Shown here piece by piece: positions 25,964 to 34,435 of a DNA stretch of 64,000 bases. The notes under the pieces are model-generated. The model ran no database searches. It had not been told where the DNA came from and saw nothing but the letters and a program-made list of their open reading frames with translations. The translations under genes and the position numbers were made by a program. Where the stretch lies: NCBI RefSeq assembly GCF_038433135.1, contig NZ_JBCDMV010000002.1, positions 186,001 through 250,000 on the forward strand, given 5' to 3'. Origin of the DNA: Luteococcus sp038433135. GTDB taxonomy: Bacteria > Actinomycetota > Actinomycetes > Propionibacteriales > Propionibacteriaceae. The number at the start of each line of letters is the position of its first letter. Position 1 is the stretch's first letter.

Positions 25964-26033
25964 CCTCTCGACAGGCTCGGGGATCGGGGCGAGCCTGTCG
26001 AGGCCACCACGGCGGCCGAGCCTGTCGAGGCCC
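25964..26033. repeat. REP-like repeat, three units
   Basis: One CTCTCGACAGGCTCGGGGAT unit is followed by two forward units ending GCGAGCCTGTCGAGGCC and CCGAGCCTGTCGAGGCCC. Confidence 0.8.
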
Positions 26034-26053
26034 AGAGGTCTGCGGGCATGCGA

Positions 26054-26089
26054 AAGGGGCCGCCACCCACATCTGGGTGGCGGCCCCTT
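26054..26089. terminator. bidirectional terminator between convergent genes
   Basis: AAGGGGCCGCCACCCA (26054-26069) and TGGGTGGCGGCCCCTT (26074-26089) form a perfect 16-bp stem with a 4-base loop. Confidence 0.88.
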
Positions 26090-26103
26090 CGTCGTGCTGG
26101 GGA

Positions 26104-26643
26104 TCAGAGGCGGGTGGCGCCCGTCGAGCTGGAGGCCTGGTAGGCGGTGGTCCCGTCCAGATCCTTGGCGGCGCGCTTGGCCACCACCAGACCGTGCCGG
26201 TCCCGCACATTGGCGTTGACCTCGTTGACGCCGCTGGCCAGGGACTGCTTGACCGTCTCGGCGGTGACCTTGGCCTCCTTGATGGCCTGCTCCGGGGGCT
26301 TGACCTGCTTCATCTTGGACTTGCCGATCATCGCCAGGATGCCAGCCAGGAGCAGCAGGACCAGGGCCATGGCAACGAAGCCCAGGGCGATCGACGGCAG
26401 CGGGCCCCAGTTGAGCAGCCCGGAGAAGAGCTTGGCGAAGCCGAAGCCACCGGCCAGGAAGAGCAGGGAGGCTGCATTGGCGGCCAGGTAGCCAGCCGCG
26501 CCGAACATGCCGCCGCCGACGCCCGCGGCCTTGGCGGACGGGGTCACCTCCGCCTTTGCCAACGCGAGGTTGTCCAACACCACTGCCTTGGTGTCGGTCA
26601 CCAGATTGTTGACGACGGTCATCGGATTCTGCCGCTCGGCCAT
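26104..26643 (-). CDS. phage holin-like / holin-X family membrane protein
   Basis: The 179-residue protein resembles the actinobacterial holin-superfamily (DUF1469-like) proteins: a soluble N-terminal helix ending in VTPSAKAAGVGGGMFG, then two long hydrophobic segments (about residues 50-75 and 85-115) and a charged C-terminal helix. The genomic copies are not phage lysis genes but envelope-associated proteins of unknown role. GAGGAG lies seven bases before ATG 26643. Confidence 0.7.
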   Translation of the reverse strand: MAERQNPMTVVNNLVTDTKAVVLDNLALAKAEVTPSAKAAGVGGGMFGAAGYLAANAASLLFLAGGFGFAKLFSGLLNWGPLPSIALGFVAMALVLLLLAGILAMIGKSKMKQVKPPEQAIKEAKVTAETVKQSLASGVNEVNANVRDRHGLVVAKRAAKDLDGTTAYQASSSTGATRL

Positions 26644-26718
26644 GTGCTCAGCTCCTCGAAGTGTGCTGTGTTCCACTGAAAGACTAGACGTTTCATCCCA
26701 CCACTGGCACCAGCGAGC

Positions 26719-27930
26719 TCACTCAGCGGGCTGTGCCGCGTGGCTTTTACTCCGTCGGCGTAACATCAGCCCACCCACGACGCCAGCCAGCAGCGACGCC
26801 ACGAGCACCGCCGCCTTGGCGCTCTGGGCCGCCGCGATGTCATCGGGGAAGGCCAGATCGGCGATCAGCAGGGAGACGGTGAAGCCGATGCCGGTGAGCA
26901 CGGCCATCCCCGCCACATCCGCCCAGCGGATTCCCGGAGCCAACTCCGCGGAGGTGAAACGGGCGGTCAGCCGTGCCACGGCATAGACGCCGACGAACTT
27001 GCCCAGGACAAGGCCCAGGACCACACCGAGCGCCTCCGGCTGGCTGACCAGCGAGCGCATCATCTCGGCGTTGACCGGCACCCCCGCCGCGAAGAAGGCG
27101 AAAATCGGCACCACCAGACCGGCCGACCACGGCTCGACGGCATGCTTCCATCGGTCCACCGGGTCATGCTCCTCGTACTCGTCGGTGCGCGTGACCAGGC
27201 CCAGCGCCACGCCGGCGATGGTGGCGTGCACGCCCGACTGCAGCATCAGCCACCAGGCACCGACACCCAGCAGCAGGTAGAGCCAGATGCCGTGGAACCT
27301 ACGCTGCTGCGCCAGCGCAAAGGCGGCGACGCAGGCCAGCGCGCCCAGCAGCGGCAGCACGGAGATGCCGCTGGCGAAGAAGACGGCGATCACCAGGATG
27401 GCGCCCAGGTCGTCGACGATCGCCAGGGTGAGCAGGAAGGCGCGCAGCCCCGACGGCAGGCTGGAGCCCACGATGGCGAGCACTGCCAGGGCAAAGGCGA
27501 TGTCGGTGGCCATCGGGATGGCCCAGCCGTTGAGCTGGCCGCCGCCGGCCAGGTTGATCCCGACGTAGATCAGTGCGGGCACCACCATGCCGCCCAGCGC
27601 GGCCAGGATCGGCAGCAGGGCGTCGGCGGGGCGGCTCAGGGAACCCTCGACGAGTTCTCGTTTGAGTTCCAGCCCGGCGACGAAGAAGAAGATGGTCAGC
27701 AGGCCGTCCGCCGCCCAGTGATGCAGGTCCAACGGGCCCAGCTGGGTGTGGGAGAGGTGCTCGTAGAAGCTCGGCGCCAGGTTGGCCACCAGCAGCGCCA
27801 GCGCGGTGGCGGCCAGCATCAGCAGGCCACCGGTGGTCTCACTGCGCAGGATGTCGGCCAGATGACGACGATCCGCGTCACGGCCGGGGCCGAAGATGAT
27901 CCGGCGACGGGGAGGGGCGGGAAGGCTCAT
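26719..27930 (-). CDS. nhaA: Na+/H+ antiporter NhaA
   Basis: The 403-residue antiporter exchanges cytoplasmic sodium for external protons. The ATDIAFALA segment supplies D143, and IVDDLGAI supplies the ion-binding pair D173-D174, matching D133 and D163-D164 of E. coli NhaA. About eleven to twelve membrane helices are visible, with the FFFVAGLELKRE start of the family. ATG 27930 is preferred because GGAG lies six bases upstream; in-frame upstream starts exist. It is transcribed away from the methyltransferase on the same strand with no overlap. Confidence 0.94.
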   Translation of the reverse strand: MSLPAPPRRRIIFGPGRDADRRHLADILRSETTGGLLMLAATALALLVANLAPSFYEHLSHTQLGPLDLHHWAADGLLTIFFFVAGLELKRELVEGSLSRPADALLPILAALGGMVVPALIYVGINLAGGGQLNGWAIPMATDIAFALAVLAIVGSSLPSGLRAFLLTLAIVDDLGAILVIAVFFASGISVLPLLGALACVAAFALAQQRRFHGIWLYLLLGVGAWWLMLQSGVHATIAGVALGLVTRTDEYEEHDPVDRWKHAVEPWSAGLVVPIFAFFAAGVPVNAEMMRSLVSQPEALGVVLGLVLGKFVGVYAVARLTARFTSAELAPGIRWADVAGMAVLTGIGFTVSLLIADLAFPDDIAAAQSAKAAVLVASLLAGVVGGLMLRRRSKSHAAQPAE

Positions 27931-28046
27931 CACGAGCTCCATTCGGGGTCGGTGACAGAAATCGCCGACCAGACTTCCCGGCACACCAGTGAGAAACCTT
28001 ACACGGCCGGGCGACGCCGCCCCGAATCCAGCCGGGCTCGGCCCGC

Positions 28047-28799
28047 TCAGAGTGGGATGACCAGCCCGGTGTCGTCGATCTCGATCGGCGCGGTGAGCTC
28101 CTCATGATCCACCCAGCCCCGCCAGACCCGCAGCTCATAGGGCAGCCGCAGCTCGTCGGCGCCCGGCGTGGCGGAGTCATACAGGTGCGCGGCATCGTTG
28201 AGCACCAGCTGACGCAGATCCTCGTCCAGGGCCGCGACGGCGGGTTGGTTGGCCACCATCGCCAGCAGGGTGGGGCGATTCACCTGCTGCCAGATCCGGA
28301 AACGCTGCATCTCCAGCTCCGGGAAGTACTTGCTGGTGGCCAGCGCCTCCACCGAGTCGTCGCCGTAGTCGCCCCGCATCGCGTTCTCGTCCACCTGGCG
28401 CAGCAGCCTGACCAGCCGCTTCACCCACGGAACACTGTCGTCGCGCACCAGATAGCTGACGCTGACATGGCCGCCGGGGCGGAGCACCCGGGCCATCTCG
28501 CTCAGCACCAGGCCGGGCGCGAAGCGGTGGAAGACCTGGTGGGCGGTGATCACGTCAAACTGGCAGGGGTCAAAAGGCAGGGCCTCCGCCTCAGCGCCGA
28601 TCGCCACCATCCGGCCATCGGCGGCCAGTCGGGAGACCTGGTCCAGGTCCTTGTCGACGGCCATCACCTGGTGCCCCTGACCGGCCAGCAGCTTCGGCAG
28701 CGCGGCGCTGCCGCCCAGATTCAGCACGCGGGCAGGCTGGGTGCCCACCATCCAGTCGATGGCCGGGGCCGGGAACTGGCTGCGTCGGGGGGAAGGCAT
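28047..28799 (-). CDS. SAM-dependent class I methyltransferase
   Basis: The 250-residue protein has a Rossmann methyltransferase fold of the Methyltransf_11 type. Motif I is a variant VLNLGGSAALPKLL (about residues 25-38) instead of LDxGxG, followed by an acidic VDKD, a GAEAEALPF segment, FDVITAHQVFHRF and LRPGGHVSVSY. The substrate is unknown. TAGAAT seven bases before ATG 28799, without Shine-Dalgarno, suggests a leaderless mRNA. It is divergent from the Tad locus. Confidence 0.82.
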   Translation of the reverse strand: MPSPRRSQFPAPAIDWMVGTQPARVLNLGGSAALPKLLAGQGHQVMAVDKDLDQVSRLAADGRMVAIGAEAEALPFDPCQFDVITAHQVFHRFAPGLVLSEMARVLRPGGHVSVSYLVRDDSVPWVKRLVRLLRQVDENAMRGDYGDDSVEALATSKYFPELEMQRFRIWQQVNRPTLLAMVANQPAVAALDEDLRQLVLNDAAHLYDSATPGADELRLPYELRVWRGWVDHEELTAPIEIDDTGLVIPL

Positions 28800-28858
28800 G
28801 GCCGCGATTCTAAGGGGTGCCGACGGGGCGGTGGGACATCGGAGCCGCGACGGACGAG

Positions 28859-28883
28859 TTGTCCACAGGCTGAGTTGTCCACA
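28859..28883 (+). promoter_or_regulatory. pair of TTGTCCACA (DnaA-box-like) sites upstream of the Tad operon
   Basis: TTGTCCACA occurs at 28859-28867 and 28875-28883, each inside GAGTTGTCCACAGG, 16 bases apart. The same pair recurs before the second Tad unit (33037-33073). The 9-mer equals the preferred actinobacterial DnaA box. Confidence 0.6.
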
Positions 28884-28928
28884 GGCGCCGGATGGCCGTG
28901 ACAATTTCCGGGGCCTTTTGCACACCCT

Positions 28929-30065
28929 ATGGACATGTTGAGCCGAACCCGCGCCGCCGTGGCGCCCGCGCCCCGTCCGGAACCGCCCACGCCGGCCCGG
29001 CTGCCACCGCTGCTGGTGGCCCGCGACGCCCGAACCATCGAGGCCACCCTGGCCGCCGCTGCCGCCGCCGGGGTGGAGCCGACGGTGGTGCGGGAGACCA
29101 GCCAGATTCGGGCCGCGTGGCGCTCGGCCCCGTGCGTGCTGGTGGGGGTGGAGATGGCGCCCCTGGTCTGTGGCATCGCGCTGGAAGCCCGTACCGGCAT
29201 CCACCTTTTGGGGTCGAACCTGCATGAGCTGGCCGACTGGTCGGCGCTGCTGCAGGCCTCGGTGCTGGTGCTGCCGGAACAGAGCTCCCTGCTCACCTCG
29301 GTGCTGGACCGGGGCGAGCTCGGGGTGGGCGAAGCCCTGATGGTGCGGGTGGTGGGTGGCTCGGGAGGGCTGGGGGTGAGCACGCTGTGCTGTGCGCTGG
29401 GGCAACAGGCGTCGGAACGTGGGCTGCGGGCCGCCGTGGTGGAGCTGGACCCCACCGGGGGCGGTCTGGACCTGATCTTTGGTGCGGAGACCGCACCAGG
29501 TTGGCGATGGCATGATCTGCGCTCGGCTGCGGGGCACATCGACTCGCTGGTGGGCCAGTTGCCCAATGTCTCCGGGGTTGACGTGGTAGCGCACACCCGG
29601 CCGGACTTCGCGCACCTGGCGCGCGCCGACGAGCCGGCCGGGCAGCACGGGCTGCCGGGGCCGGAGGCGGTGCGGGCGGTGCTGGAATGCCTCAGCCGCA
29701 CCCACGACCTGGTGGTGCTGGACGGCGGCTCCGGCAATGACAGTGCGGCGGAGGGCTGGCCGGGCCAGCGCCAGCTGCTGGTGTGCGGCGCGGATGTGCG
29801 CGGGGTGGTGGCCGCGCAGAGCCGGGCCTGGAGACTGGGCCTGCACGACATCGAGCTGGTGGTGCGCACCGGCGCGGCCCGCCGGATTGCCCCGACGATG
29901 GTGGCCGAGACCTTGGGAGTCCGCTTGCTGGGGGCCTTCTCCGACGATCGGGCAGTCACCCGCGCGGCGGAGCAGGCGGTGCCGGTGGGCCGCGGCAAGC
30001 GGGGCCATGCCGGCCAGATCGGCCGCTTGCTGGATTCGCTCCTCGAAGGGCAGGCGCCGCGATGA
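28929..30065 (+). CDS. TadZ/CpaE-like ATPase (Ssd family) of the Tad pilus locus
   Basis: The 378-residue protein has an N-terminal receiver-like region and a C-terminal ParA/MinD-type domain (from about residue 135). The Walker-A-like loop VVGGSGGLGVSTL lacks the usual lysine, and DLVVLDGG serves as Walker B. Such proteins localise Tad/Flp pilus machinery, and the mycobacterial homologue is called Ssd (septum site determining). ATG 28929 or 28935 could start it. It is the first gene of a four-gene unit, overlapping the TadA gene by ATGA. Confidence 0.82.
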   Translation: MDMLSRTRAAVAPAPRPEPPTPARLPPLLVARDARTIEATLAAAAAAGVEPTVVRETSQIRAAWRSAPCVLVGVEMAPLVCGIALEARTGIHLLGSNLHELADWSALLQASVLVLPEQSSLLTSVLDRGELGVGEALMVRVVGGSGGLGVSTLCCALGQQASERGLRAAVVELDPTGGGLDLIFGAETAPGWRWHDLRSAAGHIDSLVGQLPNVSGVDVVAHTRPDFAHLARADEPAGQHGLPGPEAVRAVLECLSRTHDLVVLDGGSGNDSAAEGWPGQRQLLVCGADVRGVVAAQSRAWRLGLHDIELVVRTGAARRIAPTMVAETLGVRLLGAFSDDRAVTRAAEQAVPVGRGKRGHAGQIGRLLDSLLEGQAPR

Positions 30066-31264
30066 CCCGGCGAGGAATCCCTGACGCGCACACCGACGCC
30101 CGATCGGCCGGGGCCGCGGTGCTGGACCCGGAAGACCTGGAGCTGCTGCGGATGCGGCTGGCTGCCCTCGGGCGGGCCTACCATCCGGCGGATGTGGCGC
30201 AGGCCTTGCGCAGTCTGGGCCTGGTGGTCTCCGACGCCCTGGTGCTCCGGGCGCTGGAAGACCTGCGGCGCACCAGCATTGGTGCGGGCCCGTTGGAGGC
30301 GCTGCTGCAGCTGGATGGGGTCACCGATGTGCTGGTCAATGGCCCCGACCAGGTCTTCATCGATCGCGGCCGGGGGCTGGAGCGCAGCGATGTGCATTTT
30401 GCCCACGACGACGAGGTGCGCCGGCTGGCGGTCCGGCTCGCGGCCTCGGTGGGGCGACGGTTGGACGAGGCCAGCCCCTGTGTCGATGCCCGGCTGGCCG
30501 ATGGCACCCGGGTGCACGCCGTGCTGGGAGGGATTGCCGATCCGGGTACCTGTCTGTCGTTGCGGGTGCCGTCGCGGCAGTCCTTTCCCCTGTCCCGCTG
30601 GGTGGAGTCCGGATCGATGAGCCCCGAGTGTGCCGATCTGCTGGCGGCGGTGATCTCCAGCAGGGTTGCCTTCTTGATCTCGGGAGGAACAGGATCCGGC
30701 AAGACCACCCTGCTCGCCTCGCTGCTGGCGCTGGTGCCCGCCCAGGAAAGGTTGTTGATCGTGGAGGACTCCCGGGAGCTGGCACCGGAGCATCCGCACT
30801 GCGTCCGGCTGGAGGCGCGGCAACCCAATGCCGAGGGGGTGGGTGCCGTCGGCCTGACCCATCTGGTGCGCCAGGCGCTGCGGATGCGGCCCGACCGGCT
30901 GGTGCTGGGTGAGGTGCGGGGCGCCGAGCTGTGTGACCTGCTGACCGCCCTGAACACCGGCCACGAGGGCGGCTGCGGCACGGTGCACGCCAATTCCGCC
31001 ACTGACGTCCCGGCCCGGCTGGAGGCCCTGGCGGCGCTGGGCGGGATGAATCGGGAGGCCTGCCACGCGCAGGTCGCCTCCGCGCTGCGGCTGGTGGTGC
31101 ACGTGCGCCGCGGCAGCGACGGGCGAAGAGGGGTTGCCCAGCTGGGCGTGGTGCGCCGCCGGGCGGATCACCAGATCGAGGTGGTGGACGCCGTCCGCTT
31201 CGGCGTCGATGGGGTGGCCCAGCGGGGCGAGGCATGGGACGAACTACAGGGGATGCTGCGATGA
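30062..31264 (+). CDS. tadA: TadA/CpaF-type pilus secretion ATPase
   Basis: The 400-residue hexameric-type ATPase drives Flp pilus assembly. Walker A GGTGSGKTT lies near residue 209, the acidic Asp box VEDSREL follows, then Walker B RLVLGEVRG and the His box GTVHANS. The N-terminal part is short, as in actinobacterial CpaF homologues. ATG 30062 overlaps the TadZ stop, and its own stop overlaps the TadB start, so the machinery genes are tightly coupled. Confidence 0.92.
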   Translation: MTRRGIPDAHTDARSAGAAVLDPEDLELLRMRLAALGRAYHPADVAQALRSLGLVVSDALVLRALEDLRRTSIGAGPLEALLQLDGVTDVLVNGPDQVFIDRGRGLERSDVHFAHDDEVRRLAVRLAASVGRRLDEASPCVDARLADGTRVHAVLGGIADPGTCLSLRVPSRQSFPLSRWVESGSMSPECADLLAAVISSRVAFLISGGTGSGKTTLLASLLALVPAQERLLIVEDSRELAPEHPHCVRLEARQPNAEGVGAVGLTHLVRQALRMRPDRLVLGEVRGAELCDLLTALNTGHEGGCGTVHANSATDVPARLEALAALGGMNREACHAQVASALRLVVHVRRGSDGRRGVAQLGVVRRRADHQIEVVDAVRFGVDGVAQRGEAWDELQGMLR

Positions 31265-32085
31265 CCGGCCCGGGGACGGGGTCGGGGATTGCCGGGCTGG
31301 CCGCGACGGCACTGGCGGTGCTGTGCGTGGCCCTGGCGGTCTGGGTGCTGGTGCCGCCGGGTGGTAGCCCGATGGGTGGGCGAAGGGCACGACGTCGGGT
31401 TCCGCCCCAGGTGCTGGTGCCGGCAGCCGGTGGGGTGGTGCTGGTCGTGGGGGCATCGATGGGCGGGGCGTCGGGGCTGCTCTGGGCGGTGATCGCGGAC
31501 GCCCTGGCCCTGACCGGCGGCTGGCTCGGATGGCAGGCACATCAGCAGCGTCGACGGCGGCTGGCCGCGGCCGACGTCGCGCACGCCACCCAGACCGTCG
31601 CCGGGCAATTGCGGATTGGCGCGGTGCCGAGTGTGGCACTGGTCTCCGCGGCCGTCGACAGCCCGTGCATGGAGCGGGCGGCCGCCACCCAGGCAATCGG
31701 CGGCGACGTGGGGCAGGCTCTGCGGGGTGCCGGCGCGGAACCCGGCCGGGAGGGCTTGGTCAGCCTGGCCCGGGCCTGGGAGCTGGGCGAACGCACCGGA
31801 GCCCCGATCGCCAGCCTCGCCCTGCAGGTCAGCGACCAGGTGCGCCGTGACGTGGCCGCCAAGCGGTTGATCGACTCGGAGCTGGCCGGGCCACGGGCCA
31901 CCGCCCGACTGCTGGCCTGCCTGCCCTTGATCGGGATTCTGATGGGCAAGATCTCCGGTGGCGATCCAGTCGGCTTCCTCACCGGGACGTTGCTGGGGCA
32001 GGGCTGTCTGGCTGCGGGCGTGGTGCTGGCCTGCACCGGGGTGCTGTGGACCGAGCAGATGGCTCGTCGCGTGGAGGAGCGCTGA
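31261..32085 (+). CDS. tadB: TadB-like pilus assembly membrane protein
   Basis: The 274-residue protein has an N-terminal pair of hydrophobic segments (about 8-30 and 48-85), a cytoplasmic T2SF-type region (VAHATQTVAGQLRIGAVPSVAL...) and a C-terminal pair (about 220-265). Actinobacterial TadB is shorter than the proteobacterial form, as here. It would form the inner-membrane platform with TadC and the TadA ATPase. ATG 31261 overlaps the tadA stop. Confidence 0.82.
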   Translation: MTGPGTGSGIAGLAATALAVLCVALAVWVLVPPGGSPMGGRRARRRVPPQVLVPAAGGVVLVVGASMGGASGLLWAVIADALALTGGWLGWQAHQQRRRRLAAADVAHATQTVAGQLRIGAVPSVALVSAAVDSPCMERAAATQAIGGDVGQALRGAGAEPGREGLVSLARAWELGERTGAPIASLALQVSDQVRRDVAAKRLIDSELAGPRATARLLACLPLIGILMGKISGGDPVGFLTGTLLGQGCLAAGVVLACTGVLWTEQMARRVEER

Positions 32086-32086
32086 G

Positions 32087-32827
32087 ATGACGACGTCGAA
32101 CCTGGTGGCGGCCGGCTGCGTCGGCCTGGTCTGCTGGTTGTTGCTGGATGCCCCGGTCAAGAGACTGGGGCGGCGCCGGGGCTCCCGGGCACTGCCCGGT
32201 TGGCTGCAGGGAAGATCCGACGGGCTGCCGTTGCGGCTGCGCGGTCTGGTCGGCATCCTGCTGGGCTGTGTGGCCATGCTTGGCGTGCCGGGCCTGTTGG
32301 GGATTGCCCTGGCTCCCGTGGTGGCGCTGGCCGGGGTGGCCGCGCTCGGGCGCCTGGAGCCCGGCGAGCAGCGCCGACGACGCACCGCAGTGGGGGCAGA
32401 GCTGCCGGAAACCCTGGATCTGCTGGCGGCGACATTGGAGGCTGGGGCCCCACTGCGAACCGCCGTCGCGGAGGTGGCCGACATCGGGCCGCCCACCGCG
32501 GCCGACACGCTGGCGGCGATCCGCTCCCGGGTCTCCATTGGGCTGTCCGACGGGGACGCCTGGCGCTCCCTGATCGACGATCCGGCCTGGAGTGCGGTGG
32601 CCAAGGATCTGGCCCGCAGCAGCGACACGGGCAGCGCGGCGGCGGCCGTGCTGCGCCAGCACGCCACCGACGCGCGCACGGCCCGGCAGGATGCCCAACT
32701 GGCCCAGGCACGGGCGGTGGGCGTCCGTTCCGTGCTGCCCCTGATGGCCTGCTTCCTGCCCGCCTTCCTGCTCACCGGCGTGGTGCCGATCGTCGCCGGT
32801 CTGGTGGGCAGCCTCACCCTGCGCTGA
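32087..32827 (+). CDS. tadC: TadC-like pilus assembly membrane protein
   Basis: The 246-residue protein carries a T2SF-type domain with the pattern ELPETLDLLAATLEAGAPLRTAVAEVA (E-P-L-L-L-AG core) flanked by hydrophobic segments at both ends. It pairs with TadB in the platform. It starts one base after the tadB stop with GGAGGAG upstream. The machinery unit ends here; a gap of about 340 bases containing a repeat and a second regulatory region precedes the pilin genes. Confidence 0.8.
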   Translation: MTTSNLVAAGCVGLVCWLLLDAPVKRLGRRRGSRALPGWLQGRSDGLPLRLRGLVGILLGCVAMLGVPGLLGIALAPVVALAGVAALGRLEPGEQRRRRTAVGAELPETLDLLAATLEAGAPLRTAVAEVADIGPPTAADTLAAIRSRVSIGLSDGDAWRSLIDDPAWSAVAKDLARSSDTGSAAAAVLRQHATDARTARQDAQLAQARAVGVRSVLPLMACFLPAFLLTGVVPIVAGLVGSLTLR

Positions 32828-32864
32828 CCTCTGCGCGGCACACCGCCGTAGCACCCGACCGACT

Positions 32865-32893
32865 CACCCACGATGGCCGAGTCTGTCGAGGCC
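32865..32893. repeat. REP-like repeat, single unit
   Basis: CACCCACGATGGCCGAG followed by TCTGTCGAGGCC is one unit of the interspersed family, located after tadC. Confidence 0.7.
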
Positions 32894-33036
32894 TCGTGAT
32901 GAACCTGCCCCCGAGACCACTCGGGGGCTGGTTTGCGCCGATCTCGATCACCTCGGACAACACTCTGGGCCCCGCTTTCGGGGCAAGGCTCGTCTCCCAC
33001 TACTGCTTGCGGGCGACTGACAAGCGCAAACGTGAG

Positions 33037-33073
33037 TTGTCCACAGGTTTCCGCGATCGAGGAATTGTCCACA
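33037..33073 (+). promoter_or_regulatory. second pair of TTGTCCACA sites, upstream of the pilin unit
   Basis: TTGTCCACA occurs at 33037-33045 and 33065-33073. The context, GAGTTGTCCACAGG then TTGTCCACAGGCG followed by CGTGAC and TCCGG, parallels the pair at 28859-28883. The region 32828-33165 holds only this and the repeat. Confidence 0.6.
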
Positions 33074-33165
33074 GGCGTCCCACGGCGTGACGCAAATCCG
33101 GCTCCGATTTCGAAACTCTCTGGTGAACCCGGAGCTTGCCGGGGACATCGACGAAAGGAGCGGAC

Positions 33166-33450
33166 ATGTCCGCCACCAGCACCACCATCAGCACCACCAC
33201 CCAGGCCGAGATCGCCGAGCAGTCCGTCTGGGCCGAGCCCGAAGTCGCCTTCCGCGAGCGCCCGATGAGCCACACCCGCCGTGTCTGTCAGAGGGGCATG
33301 GTCACCGCTGAGTACGCGGTCGGCATCCTCGCCGCGATCGCCCTGGCGCTGGTGCTGCTCAAGGTCTTCCGGGACAACAAGGTCTTCACGGTCCTGCTCC
33401 AGCAGGTGACCCAGCTGATCGGTCAGATCGGCAAGTCCATCAAGGCCTAG
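33166..33450 (+). CDS. Flp-type pilin (DUF4244 family)
   Basis: The 94-residue protein contains RG-MVTAEYAVGIL, a class III prepilin processing site (cleavage after G44, E at +5), followed by one hydrophobic helix and an amphipathic tail. This matches actinobacterial Flp/DUF4244 pilins and Rv3656c. The leader is long (about 44 residues), unusual for Flp. AAAGGAG is correctly placed for ATG 33166. No prepilin peptidase is seen nearby, so processing must come from elsewhere. Confidence 0.85.
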   Translation: MSATSTTISTTTQAEIAEQSVWAEPEVAFRERPMSHTRRVCQRGMVTAEYAVGILAAIALALVLLKVFRDNKVFTVLLQQVTQLIGQIGKSIKA

Positions 33451-33542
33451 CCACGGGCAGCCTGACGAGCCGTGTCGACGCGAGTGGGGGGGGGCGTCGG
33501 CACGGCTCGCCTCACACCATGACATTGAAGAGAGGGAAGGCC

Positions 33543-33884
33543 ATGCGACGAACGGATCGCGGGATGGTGACCATCGAGCTTGCCGTCGGGCTGCTCACCG
33601 CCGGGCTGGCGGTGGTCCTTGCCTGCTGGGTGGTGAATCTGGTGATCCTGCAGACCCGGTGCGCCGACACCGCAGCCCAGGTGGCCCGGCAACTGGCCCG
33701 GGACGACCAGCCGGCCGCCCAGCAGGCCCAACAGCGGGCACCCAAGGGGGCCACCACCCGGATCAGTCACGCGGAGCGGACCGTGACCGTGCGGGTTGAT
33801 CTGGATGCCCGGTTGGGCAAGCTCGGGCCGGTTCACCTCGTCGGCGGCGCGACGGCGGATCTGGAGCCCGGGGTGACGAGGTGA
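33543..33884 (+). CDS. TadE-like minor pseudopilin
   Basis: The 113-residue protein starts MRRTDRG-MVTIELAVG, the same prepilin-type cleavage motif, followed by one membrane helix and a small extracytoplasmic domain with ISHAERTVTVRVDL. It corresponds to TadE-like Rv3655c. GAGAGGGAAGG precedes ATG 33543. Its stop overlaps the next GTG start by four bases. Confidence 0.8.
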   Translation: MRRTDRGMVTIELAVGLLTAGLAVVLACWVVNLVILQTRCADTAAQVARQLARDDQPAAQQAQQRAPKGATTRISHAERTVTVRVDLDARLGKLGPVHLVGGATADLEPGVTR

Positions 33885-34357
33885 TCGCCCGCTGGAGCGC
33901 CGGCCGAACCTTCCGGCGTGCTGGGTCTTCCCGGGGGCAGTGCGGCGTGGGTGAGCGTGGGGCGGGCACCGCCCTCACCGCGACGCTGCTTCTCTGCCTG
34001 TGCGCCGCGATGGTCGTGGGGGTGTGGATCGCCGGATGGGTCGATTCGATCCACCGGGCCCGCTCCGCGGCGGATCTGGCGGCACTGGCCGGTGCGCAGG
34101 CCCATGCAAAGGACGGCGAGGCCTGCGCCACGGCCCGGTCAGCTGCCAGCCGCAACGGCGCCGCCCTGGAGAGCTGCAACGTCCAGGGCGGTCGGCGGGA
34201 CTTCCTGGTGACGGTGGAGGTCAGGCTGGAGTTGCGTCCGGTGGTCGGCGGTGTGCGGCGTCAGGCGGTGGAGAAGGCCGTCGCGGGCAGCCTGCAGCGC
34301 GATTCTTCCGCGTCACCGCAGGCTGCCACACCGAAAACTGTCACAGGCAGGTCCTAG
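33881..34357 (+). CDS. TadE/TadG-like secreted pilus-locus protein (Rv3654c-type)
   Basis: The 158-residue protein has a basic N-terminus with GERGAGTALTAT, reminiscent of a prepilin cleavage site, a single hydrophobic helix (about 30-52), and ARSAADLAALAGAQ, the typical start of Rv3654c/TadG-like proteins. A cysteine-containing extracytoplasmic part (C...C near CATA and SCNV) follows. GTG 33881 overlaps the TadE stop. It is the last gene of the pilin unit. Confidence 0.72.
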   Translation: MIARWSAGRTFRRAGSSRGQCGVGERGAGTALTATLLLCLCAAMVVGVWIAGWVDSIHRARSAADLAALAGAQAHAKDGEACATARSAASRNGAALESCNVQGGRRDFLVTVEVRLELRPVVGGVRRQAVEKAVAGSLQRDSSASPQAATPKTVTGRS

Positions 34358-34435
34358 GGTCGTTACCAGAAGAACGGGAGGCCTTGCCCAGTAGGGGCCG
34401 CGAGCGCTTCCCGGCCACGGTGACGAGGGGGCTGG

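Noticed and set aside
26104..26643. Holin-like gene considered as evidence of a prophage
   Set aside because: Neighbours are a glucosidase and NhaA; no endolysin, structural or integrase gene is present.
28721..31171. Minus-strand frame of over 800 codons opposite TadZ and TadA
   Set aside because: No domain; the opposite strand has the Walker motifs and overlapping starts.
28859..33073. TTGTCCACA clusters considered as a replication origin
   Set aside because: Only two boxes per site, no AT-rich unwinding region and no dnaA, dnaN or parAB genes nearby.
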